A stretch of DNA of 64,000 bases from Bradyrhizobium manausense (GTDB taxonomy: Bacteria > Pseudomonadota > Alphaproteobacteria > Rhizobiales > Xanthobacteraceae): positions 173,872 to 237,871 of the forward strand of contig NZ_JAFCKB010000010.1 of NCBI RefSeq assembly GCF_018130615.1, given 5' to 3'. Of this stretch, positions 45,666 to 54,433 are shown piece by piece; position 1 is the first letter of the stretch; the number at the start of each line of letters is the position of its first letter. The notes beneath the pieces were generated by a model, which was not told the origin of the DNA, did no database searches, and saw only the letters and a program-made list of their open reading frames with translations. A program made the translations under genes and the position numbers.

Positions 45666-46706
45666 ATGGCCGGGCTGAGAGTTCAGAGGCACCGCCGCTC
45701 GACCCTGACGCGCTTCCTGATGACGCTGCCCGCCGCAGCCGTCTCGTTCGTCTTCTCCTCGGCGCCCGCCTTCGCGGATCTCAAGATCTGCAATCGCATG
45801 TCCTATGTCGTCGAGGCCGCGATCGGCATCGACGACAAGGCCGCGACCGCGACGCGGGGCTGGTTCAGGATCGATCCCGCCACCTGCCGCGTGGTGGTGC
45901 AGGGCACGCTCACCGCCGACCGCATCCTGCTCAATGCCCGCGCGCTCGGCGTCTATGGTGCGTCCCCGATCCCGCAGAACGGCAGCGACATGTTGTGCGT
46001 GGCGCAGGACAATTTCGTCATCGCAGCGGCGCGGCAGTGCCGCAGCGGTCAGACCCAGGCTCCCTTCACCCAGATCACGCCGACGCAGGGCGATGACGGC
46101 AATCTCGTCGCCTATCTCGCCGAAGATTCCGAATACGACGACGAGCAGGCCCGGCTCGCCGGCATCCAGCGGCTCCTGGTGATCGCCGGCTATGACATCG
46201 GCGCGATCGACGGTGTCGACGGACCGAAGACGCAAGCCGCACTCGCCGCATTCCTGAAAAGCCGCGGGCTGTCCTCCGACGTGGTCTCATCGCCCAACCT
46301 CTTCAAGACCATGGTCGATGCGGCGCAGACGCCGTCCCCGAGCGGCCTGACCTGGTGCAACGACACGCCGCACAAGGTGATGGCGGCGGTCGCGACCGAC
46401 GACGGCAAATCGGTGACCAGCCGCGGCTGGTACCGCATCGATCCCAAGACCTGTCTGCATCCCGATGTCGCCGGCCAACCCAGGCAGATCTTCAGCTTCG
46501 CTGAAGCCGTCGACAGCGACAACCGCGCCATCAAGCTGAAGGACAAGCCGCTGAACTGGGGCGGCGACAAGCAGCTCTGCACCCGCGAGACCAAGTTCGA
46601 AACCAATGAGCAGACCGATTGCGGCGCGCGCGGCTTCGCCGCGACGGGTTTTGGTGTGGTGGACATGTCGAGCGGCGGCAAGACGCTGCGCTTTGCCGTG
46701 CCGTGA
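45666..46706 (+). CDS. DUF1036 - peptidoglycan-binding-like - DUF1036 secreted protein
   Basis: A 346-residue protein with a signal peptide (TLTRFLMTLPAAAVSFVFSS...AFA). The first DUF1036 domain (about 38-130) has LKICNRMSYVVEAAIG and RGWFRIDPATCRVV; the central segment (about 155-215), LAGIQRLLVIAGYDIGAIDG and KTQAALAAFLKSRGL, looks like a PG_binding_1 module. A second DUF1036 follows (about 225-345) with WCNDTPHKVMAAVA and RGWYRIDPKTCLH. Both DUF copies keep their Cys pairs. Likely periplasmic and wall-associated. ATG 45666 is chosen over a GTG overlapping argB's stop. Confidence 0.75.
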   Translation: MAGLRVQRHRRSTLTRFLMTLPAAAVSFVFSSAPAFADLKICNRMSYVVEAAIGIDDKAATATRGWFRIDPATCRVVVQGTLTADRILLNARALGVYGASPIPQNGSDMLCVAQDNFVIAAARQCRSGQTQAPFTQITPTQGDDGNLVAYLAEDSEYDDEQARLAGIQRLLVIAGYDIGAIDGVDGPKTQAALAAFLKSRGLSSDVVSSPNLFKTMVDAAQTPSPSGLTWCNDTPHKVMAAVATDDGKSVTSRGWYRIDPKTCLHPDVAGQPRQIFSFAEAVDSDNRAIKLKDKPLNWGGDKQLCTRETKFETNEQTDCGARGFAATGFGVVDMSSGGKTLRFAVP

Positions 46707-46742
46707 TGGGTGTGACGACTGCGGCGCTACACCCTCCGCCGC

Positions 46743-46855
46743 CGTCCTGGCGAAAGCCAGGACCCATTACCACAGGGTCCGGTTTGGCGAAGAACGATGA
46801 CCAGTGTGCCTCATTGATGGGCCGCGGAGTATGGGTCCTGGCTTTCGCCAGGACG
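46743..46855. repeat. Perfect 25-bp inverted repeat
   Basis: CGTCCTGGCGAAAGCCAGGACCCAT (25 bases, 46743-46767) is matched exactly by its reverse complement at 46831-46855, with 63 bases between. Each arm is itself a small palindrome (TCCTGGC-GAAA-GCCAGGA), so it forms hairpins alone or together. Confidence 0.85.
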
Positions 46856-46874
46856 ACGAGTTGAGAGAACTGTG

Positions 46875-47567
46875 ATGAACCCACCCCGCGCCTTCACCCA
46901 CGTCGACACCTGGGTGTTCGATCTCGACAACACGCTCTATCCGCATCACGTCAATCTGTGGCAGCAGGTCGATGCCAAAATCGGCGAGTTCGTGTGCAAC
47001 TGGCTGAACGTCGGCCCGGAGGAAGCGCGCAAGATCCAGAAGGACTATTACCAGCGCTTCGGCACCACCATGCGCGGCATGATGACCCTGCATGGCGTGC
47101 GCGCCGACGATTACCTCGCCTACGTGCACAGGATCGACCATTCGCCGCTGGAGCCGAACCCGGCGCTGGGCGCAGCCATCGCAAAGCTGCCGGGGCGCAA
47201 GCTGATCCTGACCAACGGCTCGGTCGACCATGTCGATGCGGTGCTGGCGCGGCTTGGCCTCGCCACGCATTTCGACGGCGTCTTCGACATCATCGCCGCC
47301 GAATTCGAACCCAAGCCGGCGGCGCAGACCTACCGGAAATTCCTCGATCTGCACGCGGTCGACCCGGCCAAATCAGCCATGTTCGAGGACCTCGCCCGTA
47401 ACCTCACCGTTCCGCACGAGCTCGGCATGACTACCGTGCTGGTGGTGCCTGACGGCACCAGGGAAGTGGTGCGCGAGGATTGGGAACTGGAAGGGCGCGA
47501 TGCCGCCCATGTCGACCACGTCACGGATGATCTCGCTGGGTTTTTGGCCAGGCTGTCGCCCAAATAA
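46875..47567 (+). CDS. HAD-family pyrimidine 5'-nucleotidase
   Basis: A 230-residue HAD phosphatase with the nucleophile motif WVFDLDNTLYPHHVNLW (DxDxT), a helical cap with IQKDYYQRFGTTMRGMM, motif II in KLILTNGSVDH, and the acidic late motif in MFEDLARNL. The DLDNTLYPH opening and cap sequence match the SDT1/PynA-type pyrimidine 5'-nucleotidases. Start ATG 46875 is preceded by an alternative GTG three bases up. It lies before dapD, as in other Bradyrhizobium relatives. Confidence 0.85.
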   Translation: MNPPRAFTHVDTWVFDLDNTLYPHHVNLWQQVDAKIGEFVCNWLNVGPEEARKIQKDYYQRFGTTMRGMMTLHGVRADDYLAYVHRIDHSPLEPNPALGAAIAKLPGRKLILTNGSVDHVDAVLARLGLATHFDGVFDIIAAEFEPKPAAQTYRKFLDLHAVDPAKSAMFEDLARNLTVPHELGMTTVLVVPDGTREVVREDWELEGRDAAHVDHVTDDLAGFLARLSPK

Positions 47568-47693
47568 TCGCTGTCATGCCGGCGCGCTTCGCGCGCCCCG
47601 GGACGACGACCGAGTATGCCTTGACTCCGTCCCCCCAAATCCCGAAAAAGCGCCTCAATCCGTCAAAATTCCCGTTCCAAAGAGGAAATCCCG

Positions 47694-48539
47694 ATGTCCC
47701 TGTCCGCCCTGGAATCCACCATCAACAGCGCCTTCGACGCCCGCGACGGCATCTCGACCTCGACCAAGGGCGAGGTCCGCGAGGCCGTGAACCAGTCGCT
47801 GGAGATTCTGGACAAGGGCGAGGCGCGCGTTGCCGAACGCGGCACCGATGGCAAGTGGAAGGTCAATCAGTGGCTGAAGAAGGCCGTGCTGCTCTCCTTC
47901 CGCCTCAACGACATGGACGTCATTCCCGGCGGCCCGGGCCAGGCGAACTGGTGGGACAAGGTGCCCTCGAAGTTCGAAGGCTGGGGCCCGAACCGTTTTC
48001 GCGACGCCGGTTTTCGCGCGGTGCCCGGTGCGGTGGTGCGTCGCTCGGCCTTCATCGCCAAGAACGTCGTGCTGATGCCGTCCTTCGTCAACCTCGGCGC
48101 TTACGTCGATGAGAGCACGATGGTCGACACCTGGGCGACCGTCGGCTCCTGCGCGCAGATCGGCAAGCGCGTGCATATCTCCGGCGGCGCCGGCATCGGC
48201 GGCGTGCTCGAGCCGCTGCAGGCCGAGCCCGTGATCATCGAGGACGACTGCTTCATCGGCGCGCGCTCCGAGGTCGCCGAGGGCGTGATCGTACGCAAGG
48301 GCGCCGTGCTGTCGATGGGCGTGTTCCTGGGCGCCTCGACCAAGATCGTCGATCGCGAGACCGGCGAGATCTTCATGGGCGAGGTGCCCGAATATGCGGT
48401 GGTGGTGCCCGGCGCCCTGCCCGGCAAGCCCATGAAGAACGGCCAGATCGGCCCAAGCACCGCCTGTGCCGTGATCGTCAAGCGCGTCGACGAGCGCACG
48501 CGCTCCAAGACCAGCATCAACGAGTTGCTGCGGGATTGA
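47694..48539 (+). CDS. dapD: 2,3,4,5-tetrahydropyridine-2,6-dicarboxylate N-succinyltransferase
   Basis: A 281-residue left-handed beta-helix enzyme of the succinylase lysine pathway, using succinyl-CoA. Seen: VFS-type N-terminal helices ([19 protein letters not shown]), [11 protein letters not shown], the hexapeptide repeats around [22 protein letters not shown] and [31 protein letters not shown], and the conserved VPGALPG close to the C-terminus. Length is as in other DapD. Start ATG 47694 has AGAGGA upstream. With dapE nearby it forms a lysine/peptidoglycan precursor block. Confidence 0.96.
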   Translation: MSLSALESTINSAFDARDGISTSTKGEVREAVNQSLEILDKGEARVAERGTDGKWKVNQWLKKAVLLSFRLNDMDVIPGGPGQANWWDKVPSKFEGWGPNRFRDAGFRAVPGAVVRRSAFIAKNVVLMPSFVNLGAYVDESTMVDTWATVGSCAQIGKRVHISGGAGIGGVLEPLQAEPVIIEDDCFIGARSEVAEGVIVRKGAVLSMGVFLGASTKIVDRETGEIFMGEVPEYAVVVPGALPGKPMKNGQIGPSTACAVIVKRVDERTRSKTSINELLRD

Positions 48540-48540
48540 T

Positions 48541-48708
48541 GCTCTCTCCTCTCCCCGTTCCTACGGGGCCGCGACGAGCTTCGCTCACGCTGAGAGGGTT
48601 GGGGTGAGAGGCCTCTCTCCACGGATGAGGTGGCCATAGGACCTGTACCCCCTCACCCGGATTGCATCTTCGATGCAATCCGACCTCTCCCCGCAAGCGG
48701 GGCGAGGT
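48541..48708. repeat. Mosaic palindromic element A (covarying-stem family)
   Basis: Between dapD and the DUF805 gene. It carries GACCTGTACCCCCTCACCC, then a hairpin CGGATTGCAT-CTTCG-ATGCAATCCG (48658-48682), then ACCTCTCCCCGCAAGCGGGGCGAGGT (48683-48708). The flanks recur at 54255-54394 and 60404-60530, while the hairpin stem differs. The left part contains partial copies of the same blocks. Confidence 0.75.
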
Positions 48709-48796
48709 AGCGACCGCGCCAGCCACCCTCATCGAACCCCCTCTCCATCCATCGCGACCAACAACCGGGCGGCTCCTTCCGCCCGGAGCCTCGGCC

Positions 48797-49447
48797 ATGG
48801 ACTGGAGCTGGTATCTCTTTCGCTTCGACGGCCGCATCAACCGCGCCCTGTTGTGGCAGGCGCTGCTGATCGTCGCGCTGCTGGCGGGCTTGCTGGAGGT
48901 CGTCGGTCAGGTCGTGCGGGCCGTCGAAGGCGGCACATCCCTCGCCCTCAGGTTCGGCTTCGACATCGACTTTGATTTCGCCCTCGACGACGTCTTCAGC
49001 GCTGTCGATCCCCGGACTTACCGTTCGCTGGCCTCGACCGATCGTGCGACCCTGATCCTCAAGGCGTTCGGCACGGCGCTGTTCTTCTGGATCTTCCTCG
49101 CGACCGCGATCAAGCGGCTGCACGATCGGGACAGGAGCGGCTGGTGGATCGTTCCCTTCGTCTTCGTCCCCCGACTGCTGTTTCACTTCTCGGACCTGCT
49201 TCCGACCTCCAACTGGTTCGTTCCGTTCAACTGGGCAATTGACGCGCTGTGGCTGTGGGGCCTTGTCGAACTGTTCATTGTGCCCGGCACTTCGGGCCAC
49301 AACCGGTTCGGTCCCGATCCGCTCGCCAAGGCCGAAGAGAGCCCTGCCGCATCGCTTGCGCAAGACTGGGACCAGAGCCGGGAGATCGAAATTGTCCCGC
49401 CCAGCGCTAGCCCACCCGGCGGCATGCATGTTAAGCGGGGCGCATGA
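48797..49447 (+). CDS. DUF805 family membrane protein
   Basis: A 216-residue protein starting at ATG 48797 ([17 protein letters not shown], the typical DUF805 opening). Membrane segments: [43 protein letters not shown] (the family's conserved basic loop) and [20 protein letters not shown]. The C-terminus is charged and disordered. Function unknown. It overlaps dapE by 4 bases, an arrangement kept in rhizobia that suggests coupling with dapE. Confidence 0.88.
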   Translation: MDWSWYLFRFDGRINRALLWQALLIVALLAGLLEVVGQVVRAVEGGTSLALRFGFDIDFDFALDDVFSAVDPRTYRSLASTDRATLILKAFGTALFFWIFLATAIKRLHDRDRSGWWIVPFVFVPRLLFHFSDLLPTSNWFVPFNWAIDALWLWGLVELFIVPGTSGHNRFGPDPLAKAEESPAASLAQDWDQSREIEIVPPSASPPGGMHVKRGA

Positions 49448-50622
49448 CCGATGCCCTTTCCATTGCCCGCGACCTCATCCGCTGCCCCTCGGTAACCCCG
49501 GCCGATGCCGGTGCGCTCGGGGTGCTTGAAACAGCACTCAATGCCGCCGGCTTCACCTGCCACCGCGTGACCTTCAGCGAGGAAGGCACCGCCGACGTCG
49601 ACAACCTCTATGCGCGGATCGGCACCGACGGGCCGCACATCACCTTTGCCGGCCACACCGACGTGGTGCCGCCCGGCGACGAGAGCGCCTGGAGCGTCGG
49701 CGCGTTTTCCGGCGAGGTGAAGGACGGCTTTCTGCACGGCCGCGGCGCGGTCGACATGAAGGGCGGTATCGCCTGCTCGGTCGCCGCAGTGCTGGAGCAT
49801 CTCGCCGCGAACGGCGGCAAGCCGCGCGCCGACGGCCAAAAATCGGGCTCGGGCTCGATCTCGTTCCTGATCACCGGCGATGAGGAAGACGTCTCCATCA
49901 ACGGCACCATCAAGCTGTTGAAGTGGGCCGCGGAGCGCGGCGAAAAATTCGATCATTGCGTGCTGGGCGAGCCTTCCAACGTCGAGACGCTCGGCGACAC
50001 CATCAAGGTCGGCCGCCGCGGCTCGCAATCGGGCACGCTTTATGTCGACGGCGTGCAGGGCCACGTCGCCTATCCGCACCGCGCCGCCAATCCGGTGCCG
50101 GATATTTCGCGCCTGATCGTGGCCATCAGCGACGAGCCGCTCGACCATGGCAGCGCGCAATTCCAGGCCTCCAATCTCGAATTCACCTCGGTCGATGTCG
50201 GCAACAAGGCGAGCAACGTCATCCCCGGCGAGGCCCGCGCCAAGTTCAACATCCGCTACAACGACAACCATACGCAAGCGAGCCTGCGCGAACTGGTCGA
50301 GACGCGCCTCGCCAAGGCCTGCGGCAACCGCATCAAGGCCCGCATCGTCTGGGAGCCCTCGAACTCCAACGTGTTCGTGACCAAGCCGGGTCCGTTCACC
50401 GATCTCGCGGTGTCCGCGATCGAGGAAGTCACGGGACGCAAGCCGGAGCTGTCGACGTCAGGCGGCACCTCGGATGCGCGCTTCATTTCCAGCTATTGCC
50501 CGGTGATCGAGTTCGGCCTGGTCGGGCAGACCATGCACCAGGTCAACGAGCGCGTGCCGGTTAAGGACCTGGAGAAGCTGACGCAGGTGTATCGCGGGAT
50601 TTTGACGCGGTATTTTGGGTAG
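49444..50622 (+). CDS. dapE: Succinyl-diaminopimelate desuccinylase
   Basis: A 392-residue M20 metallopeptidase-fold enzyme that removes succinate from N-succinyl-LL-diaminopimelate. Metal and catalytic motifs: [25 protein letters not shown] (bridging Asp), [16 protein letters not shown] (catalytic Glu-Glu) and CVLGEPSN. The lid domain has [22 protein letters not shown]. The C-terminal [19 protein letters not shown] and TMHQVNERV complete the site. Normal length, ATG overlapping the DUF805 stop (ATGA). Confidence 0.96.
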   Translation: MTDALSIARDLIRCPSVTPADAGALGVLETALNAAGFTCHRVTFSEEGTADVDNLYARIGTDGPHITFAGHTDVVPPGDESAWSVGAFSGEVKDGFLHGRGAVDMKGGIACSVAAVLEHLAANGGKPRADGQKSGSGSISFLITGDEEDVSINGTIKLLKWAAERGEKFDHCVLGEPSNVETLGDTIKVGRRGSQSGTLYVDGVQGHVAYPHRAANPVPDISRLIVAISDEPLDHGSAQFQASNLEFTSVDVGNKASNVIPGEARAKFNIRYNDNHTQASLRELVETRLAKACGNRIKARIVWEPSNSNVFVTKPGPFTDLAVSAIEEVTGRKPELSTSGGTSDARFISSYCPVIEFGLVGQTMHQVNERVPVKDLEKLTQVYRGILTRYFG

Positions 50623-50632
50623 GCTTTTCTCC

Positions 50633-50657
50633 CTCGCCCCGTACTTACGGGGAGAGG
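50633..50657. terminator. Bidirectional hairpin between dapE and truA
   Basis: CTCGCCCCGTA (50633-50643) faces TACGGGGAGAG (50646-50656), giving a perfect CCCCGTA/TACGGGG core with a tight CT loop. It lies between two convergent stops, a place where a shared terminator is expected, though there is no T-run. The sequence is also a copy of a block seen in the palindromic repeats. Confidence 0.5.
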
Positions 50658-50667
50658 CGAAGAAGGG

Positions 50668-51405
50668 TCAATAATCCACCTTCATCAGATACAGGCCTTC
50701 CGGCGGCGCGACGATGCCGCAGGCGGCGCGGTTGCGGGCCGCAAGCGCTGCGGAGAGATCGTCGGCGGTCCAGCGGCCTTCGCCGACCCAGACCAGTGAT
50801 CCCACCATCGAGCGCACCTGGCTGTGCAGGAACGAGCGCGCCGAGGTGACGATGATGATCTCGCGGCCGTCGCGCATCACATCGAGTTGGTCGAGCGTCT
50901 TCTCCGGCGATTTGGCCTGGCACTCGGTGTCGCGAAAGGTCGTGAAATCGTGCTTGCCGAGCAGGCGTTGGGCTGCCGCATGCATCGCGTCGGCATCGAG
51001 CTTCCGCGGCACGCGCCAGGCATGGCCGACGTCGAGCGCGAGATTGGCGCGGGTGTTGATGACGCGATAGCGATAGTGGCGTTTCACCGCCGAGAAGCGC
51101 GCCTCGAACGTATCGGGCACAATGTCGGCTTCGAGCACCGCAATCGGATGCGGACGCAGATGCGCATTCAAGCCGTCGCGAAACCGGCCCCGCGGAAACT
51201 GCTTCTCGATGTCGACATGCGCGACCTGGCCGCGCGCGTGCACGCCGGCATCGGTGCGGCCGGCGCCATGCACCCGCAGATCCGCGCCGGTCATCGCCTT
51301 TACGGCCGCTTCCAGCGCGCCCTGCACCGAGGGCAGCGTGTCCTGCACCTGCCAGCCGAAGAACGGCGCGCCGTCATATTCGATGGTGAGCTTGTAGCGC
51401 GGCAT
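50668..51405 (-). CDS. truA: tRNA pseudouridine(38-40) synthase
   Basis: A 245-residue enzyme that isomerises uridine 38-40 in the anticodon arm. Seen: [19 protein letters not shown] at the start, the catalytic aspartate in [33 protein letters not shown], and the end [13 protein letters not shown]. Length as in other TruA. Its ATG overlaps the stop of fmt by one base, the standard fmt-truA coupling of alphaproteobacteria. Confidence 0.95.
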   Translation of the reverse strand: MPRYKLTIEYDGAPFFGWQVQDTLPSVQGALEAAVKAMTGADLRVHGAGRTDAGVHARGQVAHVDIEKQFPRGRFRDGLNAHLRPHPIAVLEADIVPDTFEARFSAVKRHYRYRVINTRANLALDVGHAWRVPRKLDADAMHAAAQRLLGKHDFTTFRDTECQAKSPEKTLDQLDVMRDGREIIIVTSARSFLHSQVRSMVGSLVWVGEGRWTADDLSAALAARNRAACGIVAPPEGLYLMKVDY

Positions 51406-52340
51406 CAGGAGAGCCGCATCGGCGGCTCGACCTTCACGCCGCGCAAAAAGTCCGCCGCCTGCATCCGACCTTTGCCCTCGCGCTGCAGCTCGAGAATGCG
51501 GATCGCACCCTCGCCGCAGGCGATGGTGAGCTGATCGTCGAGCACCTCGCCCGGCGCGCCAGACCCCTTGGCAAGCTCGCAGCGCAGAATCTTGATGCGC
51601 GCATTTTCCGTCACGCCGGCAAGCTCAGCCCAGGCGCCGGGGAACGGCGACAGGCCGTGGATGTGGCGCAGCACCGCGTGCGCGGGCTTGCTCCAATCGA
51701 TCCGCGCCTCGGCCTTGTCGATCTTGGCGGCGTAAGTGACGCCGTCCTCGCTTTGCTTCTTGAGCTGGAGCCCGCCACGATCGAGCGCGGCCATCGCGCG
51801 CACCATCAGATCGGCGCCGAGGCGGGAGAGCCGATCGTGCAGATCGACCGCGGTCATGCTGTCTGATATCGCGAGACGCTCGGCCATGGCGACGTCGCCG
51901 GTGTCGAGACCGACATCCATCTTCATCACCATCACGCCGCTCTCGGCATCGCCGGCCATGATCGCGCGGTTGATGGGAGCGGCGCCACGCCAGCGCGGCA
52001 AGAGCGAAGCATGCAGATTGTAACAGCCGAGCTTCGGCGCATCGAGAATCGCTTGCGGCAGGATCATGCCGTAGGCCACGACGACGGCGGCATCGGCCTC
52101 AAACGCGCTGAACTCGTCGAGCGCTTCCTGCGTCTTCAACGTCTTCGGCGTCAGCACGGGCACGCCGAGTTTTCGCGCGGCTTCCTCCACCGGGGTCGGC
52201 TGCAATTGCAGCCCGCGTCGCCCGCCCGGCTTCGGCGCGCGGGTATAGACGGCCACGATCTCGTGGCCGTGCGCGACCAGCTCGAGCAGTGTCGGCACGG
52301 AGAAATCGGGCGTGCCCATGAAGATGAGGCGGAGGGGCAT
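51405..52340 (-). CDS. fmt: Methionyl-tRNA formyltransferase
   Basis: A 311-residue enzyme that formylates initiator Met-tRNA using 10-formyltetrahydrofolate. Seen: [19 protein letters not shown], the catalytic loop [20 protein letters not shown] (with Asn-His-type partners upstream in [13 protein letters not shown]), [11 protein letters not shown], and the C-terminal OB-like domain starting near [26 protein letters not shown]. Start ATG 52340. The def gene lies 12 bases upstream on the same strand. Confidence 0.96.
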   Translation of the reverse strand: MPLRLIFMGTPDFSVPTLLELVAHGHEIVAVYTRAPKPGGRRGLQLQPTPVEEAARKLGVPVLTPKTLKTQEALDEFSAFEADAAVVVAYGMILPQAILDAPKLGCYNLHASLLPRWRGAAPINRAIMAGDAESGVMVMKMDVGLDTGDVAMAERLAISDSMTAVDLHDRLSRLGADLMVRAMAALDRGGLQLKKQSEDGVTYAAKIDKAEARIDWSKPAHAVLRHIHGLSPFPGAWAELAGVTENARIKILRCELAKGSGAPGEVLDDQLTIACGEGAIRILELQREGKGRMQAADFLRGVKVEPPMRLS

Positions 52341-52352
52341 CGACGGAGAACC

Positions 52353-52877
52353 TTACTCCGCGCGCTTGGCGGCTTTCTCGAACTTCTTGATCACGCGATC
52401 GCGCTTGAGCTTCGACAGGTAGTCGACGAACAGCACGCCGTTGAGATGGTCGATCTCGTGCTGGATGCAGGTGGCGTAGAGGCCTTCGGCGTCCTCCTCG
52501 TGCACCTTGCCGTCCAGATCCGTGAAGCGAACCCGCACCTTCGCCGGGCGCTCGACCTCCTCGTAATATTCGGGGATCGACAGGCAGCCTTCCTCGTAGA
52601 CCGATTTATCCTCGGAAAACGCGAGGATCTCCGGGTTGATGAAGACGCGCGGCTCCGGCTTGGTTTCGCCGTCCTGGTTGGGCTTGGCGAGGTCCATGGT
52701 GATCAGCCGCAGCGGCTGCGCGATCTGGATCGCAGCGAGGCCGATGCCGGGCGCATCGTACATGGTCTCGAACATGTCGTCGGCAAGCTTGCGGATCTCC
52801 GACGTGACCTTCTCGATCGGCTTGGAGACCAGACGCAGCTGCTTGTCGGGCAGGATGATGATTTCTCTGAGGGCCAT
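52353..52877 (-). CDS. def: Peptide deformylase
   Basis: A 174-residue iron/zinc enzyme that removes the N-formyl group from new proteins. All three motifs are seen: [14 protein letters not shown] (motif 1; GxGLAAxQ), [17 protein letters not shown] (motif 2, Cys ligand) and [19 protein letters not shown] (motif 3, HExxH). The C-terminal helix is Lys-rich. ATG 52877 is used; upstream in-frame residues are non-homologous. It leads the def-fmt-truA operon, so formylation and deformylation are co-regulated. Confidence 0.96.
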   Translation of the reverse strand: MALREIIILPDKQLRLVSKPIEKVTSEIRKLADDMFETMYDAPGIGLAAIQIAQPLRLITMDLAKPNQDGETKPEPRVFINPEILAFSEDKSVYEEGCLSIPEYYEEVERPAKVRVRFTDLDGKVHEEDAEGLYATCIQHEIDHLNGVLFVDYLSKLKRDRVIKKFEKAAKRAE

Positions 52878-52929
52878 GGCGGGCGATTTAAGCTGCGCGC
52901 GACAAGCGGTCAATGCGGCCGGGAACGCG

Positions 52930-52982
52930 TTAACGGTCTGCTAACCATAAAACTTCAGCTTTCGTTAACCATAAATATTAAC
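52930..52982. promoter_or_regulatory. Candidate CtrA-binding boxes between def and rmuC
   Basis: TTAA-CGGTCTG-CTAAC at 52930-52945 matches the alphaproteobacterial cell-cycle consensus TTAA-N7-TTAAC with one mismatch. Two further TTAAC half-sites follow at 52965-52969 and 52978-52982, spaced 9 rather than 7. The AT-rich stretch stands out from the GC-rich surroundings. CtrA control of rmuC and/or def is inference. Confidence 0.4.
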
Positions 52983-53048
52983 GGGCCATTCACCCGAAAT
53001 GTTCGCTATTCGTTCGTGCCACCAGGCGAATCGGGTAGAAGGGCTGGC

Positions 53049-54245
53049 ATGAACGAGACCATTTTCATGCTGGGCGACTGGCCGGTGCGCACCATCGATG
53101 CGCTGATCGGCTTCGGCGCCCTCGTCCTCATCCTGCTGGTCGTGATTGCCGTGGTGATCGCGCGATCCGGGCGGCGCGGCGCGGAACTCGCGATGGCGAG
53201 CGCGATCCGGGCCGACGAGCTCGAGGAACGGCTCGCCCAGGTGCTGCATGCCCAGAGCGAGGCCTCGGGTCGGGTCGATGCCATGAGCCAGGCGCTGGCC
53301 GGACGCCAGGCCGAGATGGCACGCGCGGTCAACGAGCGGTTGGATTCGGTGACCCATCGGGTCGGCCAGTCCATGGAACACTCGACCCGCAACACCATGG
53401 AGAGCCTGCGCGCGCTGCACGAGCGGCTCGGCATCATCGACAGCGCGCACAAGAACCTCACCGACCTCACCACGCAGGTGACGACGCTGCGCGACGTGCT
53501 CGCCAACAAGCAGTCGCGCGGCGCCTTCGGCCAGGCCCGGATGGAGGCGATCGTCCAGGACGGACTGCCGAAGGGGGCCTACGAATTCCAGTTCACGCTC
53601 TCGACGGGAAAGCGGCCGGACTGCGTCGTGTTCCTGCCTGACCAGCGCCCGCTCTGCATCGACGCAAAGTTTCCGCTGGAGGCGATGACTGCGCTGCACG
53701 ACGCGCGCACCGACGAGGAGCGGCGCATTGCCACGCAGCGGCTGCGCAGTGACGTGATGAAGCATGTCAGCGACATCGCGGAAAAATACCTCGTCACCGG
53801 CGAGACCCAGGAGATGGCGCTGATGTTCGTGCCGTCGGAATCGGTCTATGCCGAGATCCATGACGGTTTCGACGACGTGATCCAGAAGGCCTACCGCGCC
53901 CGCGTGGTGCTGGTGTCGCCCTCGCTGCTGATGCTCGCGATCCAGGTGATGCAGCAGATCATGAAGGACGCGCGCATGCGCGACGCCGCCGACCAGATCC
54001 AGACCGAAGTGATCAAGCTCGGCGACGATTTGGGACGCCTGCGCGACCGCGTGCTGAAACTGCAGAAGCACTTTGCCGACGCGAACGAAGACGTCCGCCA
54101 GATCCTGATCTCCGCCGACAAGATCGAAAAGCGCGCAGGGCGGATCGAGGAGCTCGATTTCAGCAAGAGCGATGCACCCGAGGGCCCGCGGCTGGTCGCG
54201 GGCGCGGGCGAGCTGTTTCCAAGGAAGCTCCAGGCGGGGGAGTGA
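53049..54245 (+). CDS. rmuC: DNA recombination protein RmuC
   Basis: A 398-residue RmuC-family protein. An N-terminal membrane anchor (ALIGFGALVLILLVVIAVVIA) is followed by a long coiled coil (ADELEERLAQVLHAQSE through RALHERLGIID). The PD-(D/E)xK nuclease-like core follows with GAFGQARMEAIVQDGLPKGAYEFQ, CVVFLPDQRPLCIDAKFPLEAM and SESVYAEIHDGFDDVIQKA. It is thought to limit inversion recombination at short repeats. Start ATG 53049; a very long open frame upstream is an antisense shadow of fmt and def. Confidence 0.9.
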   Translation: MNETIFMLGDWPVRTIDALIGFGALVLILLVVIAVVIARSGRRGAELAMASAIRADELEERLAQVLHAQSEASGRVDAMSQALAGRQAEMARAVNERLDSVTHRVGQSMEHSTRNTMESLRALHERLGIIDSAHKNLTDLTTQVTTLRDVLANKQSRGAFGQARMEAIVQDGLPKGAYEFQFTLSTGKRPDCVVFLPDQRPLCIDAKFPLEAMTALHDARTDEERRIATQRLRSDVMKHVSDIAEKYLVTGETQEMALMFVPSESVYAEIHDGFDDVIQKAYRARVVLVSPSLLMLAIQVMQQIMKDARMRDAADQIQTEVIKLGDDLGRLRDRVLKLQKHFADANEDVRQILISADKIEKRAGRIEELDFSKSDAPEGPRLVAGAGELFPRKLQAGE

Positions 54246-54254
54246 GTCTTTCTT

Positions 54255-54394
54255 ACCTCGCCCCGCTTGCGGGGAGAGGTCGAATTCGATCGCAGATCGA
54301 ATTCGGGTGAGGGGGTACAGGTCTCTCATCGACCTCCCGTGCGGGGAGAGGCCCCCTCTCACCCCGCCCTCTCCCCGTAAGAACGGGGAGAGGG
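54255..54394. repeat. Mosaic palindromic element B (covarying-stem family, inverted orientation)
   Basis: Reads, reverse-complemented, GACCTGTACCCCCTCACCC, then hairpin CGAATTCGATC-TGC-GATCGAATTCG, then ACCTCTCCCCGCAAGCGGGGCGAGGT. The flanks equal those of element A at 48541, but the stem is different and still perfectly paired. A second block CTCTCCCCGTAAGAACGGGGAGAG lies at its right end. Confidence 0.75.
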
Positions 54395-54433
54395 AGACGA
54401 GGCATCACGGCCAGAATCTGCTAACACCTCCCC

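Noticed and set aside
47568-47600. Further palindromic repeat before dapD
   Set aside because: Only a partial GC-rich arm (GGCGCGCTTCGCGCGCC) is present; too short to call a full element.
52011-53048. Long plus-strand frame before rmuC
   Set aside because: Antisense to fmt and def and continuous with rmuC only by chance; RmuC homology starts at 53049.
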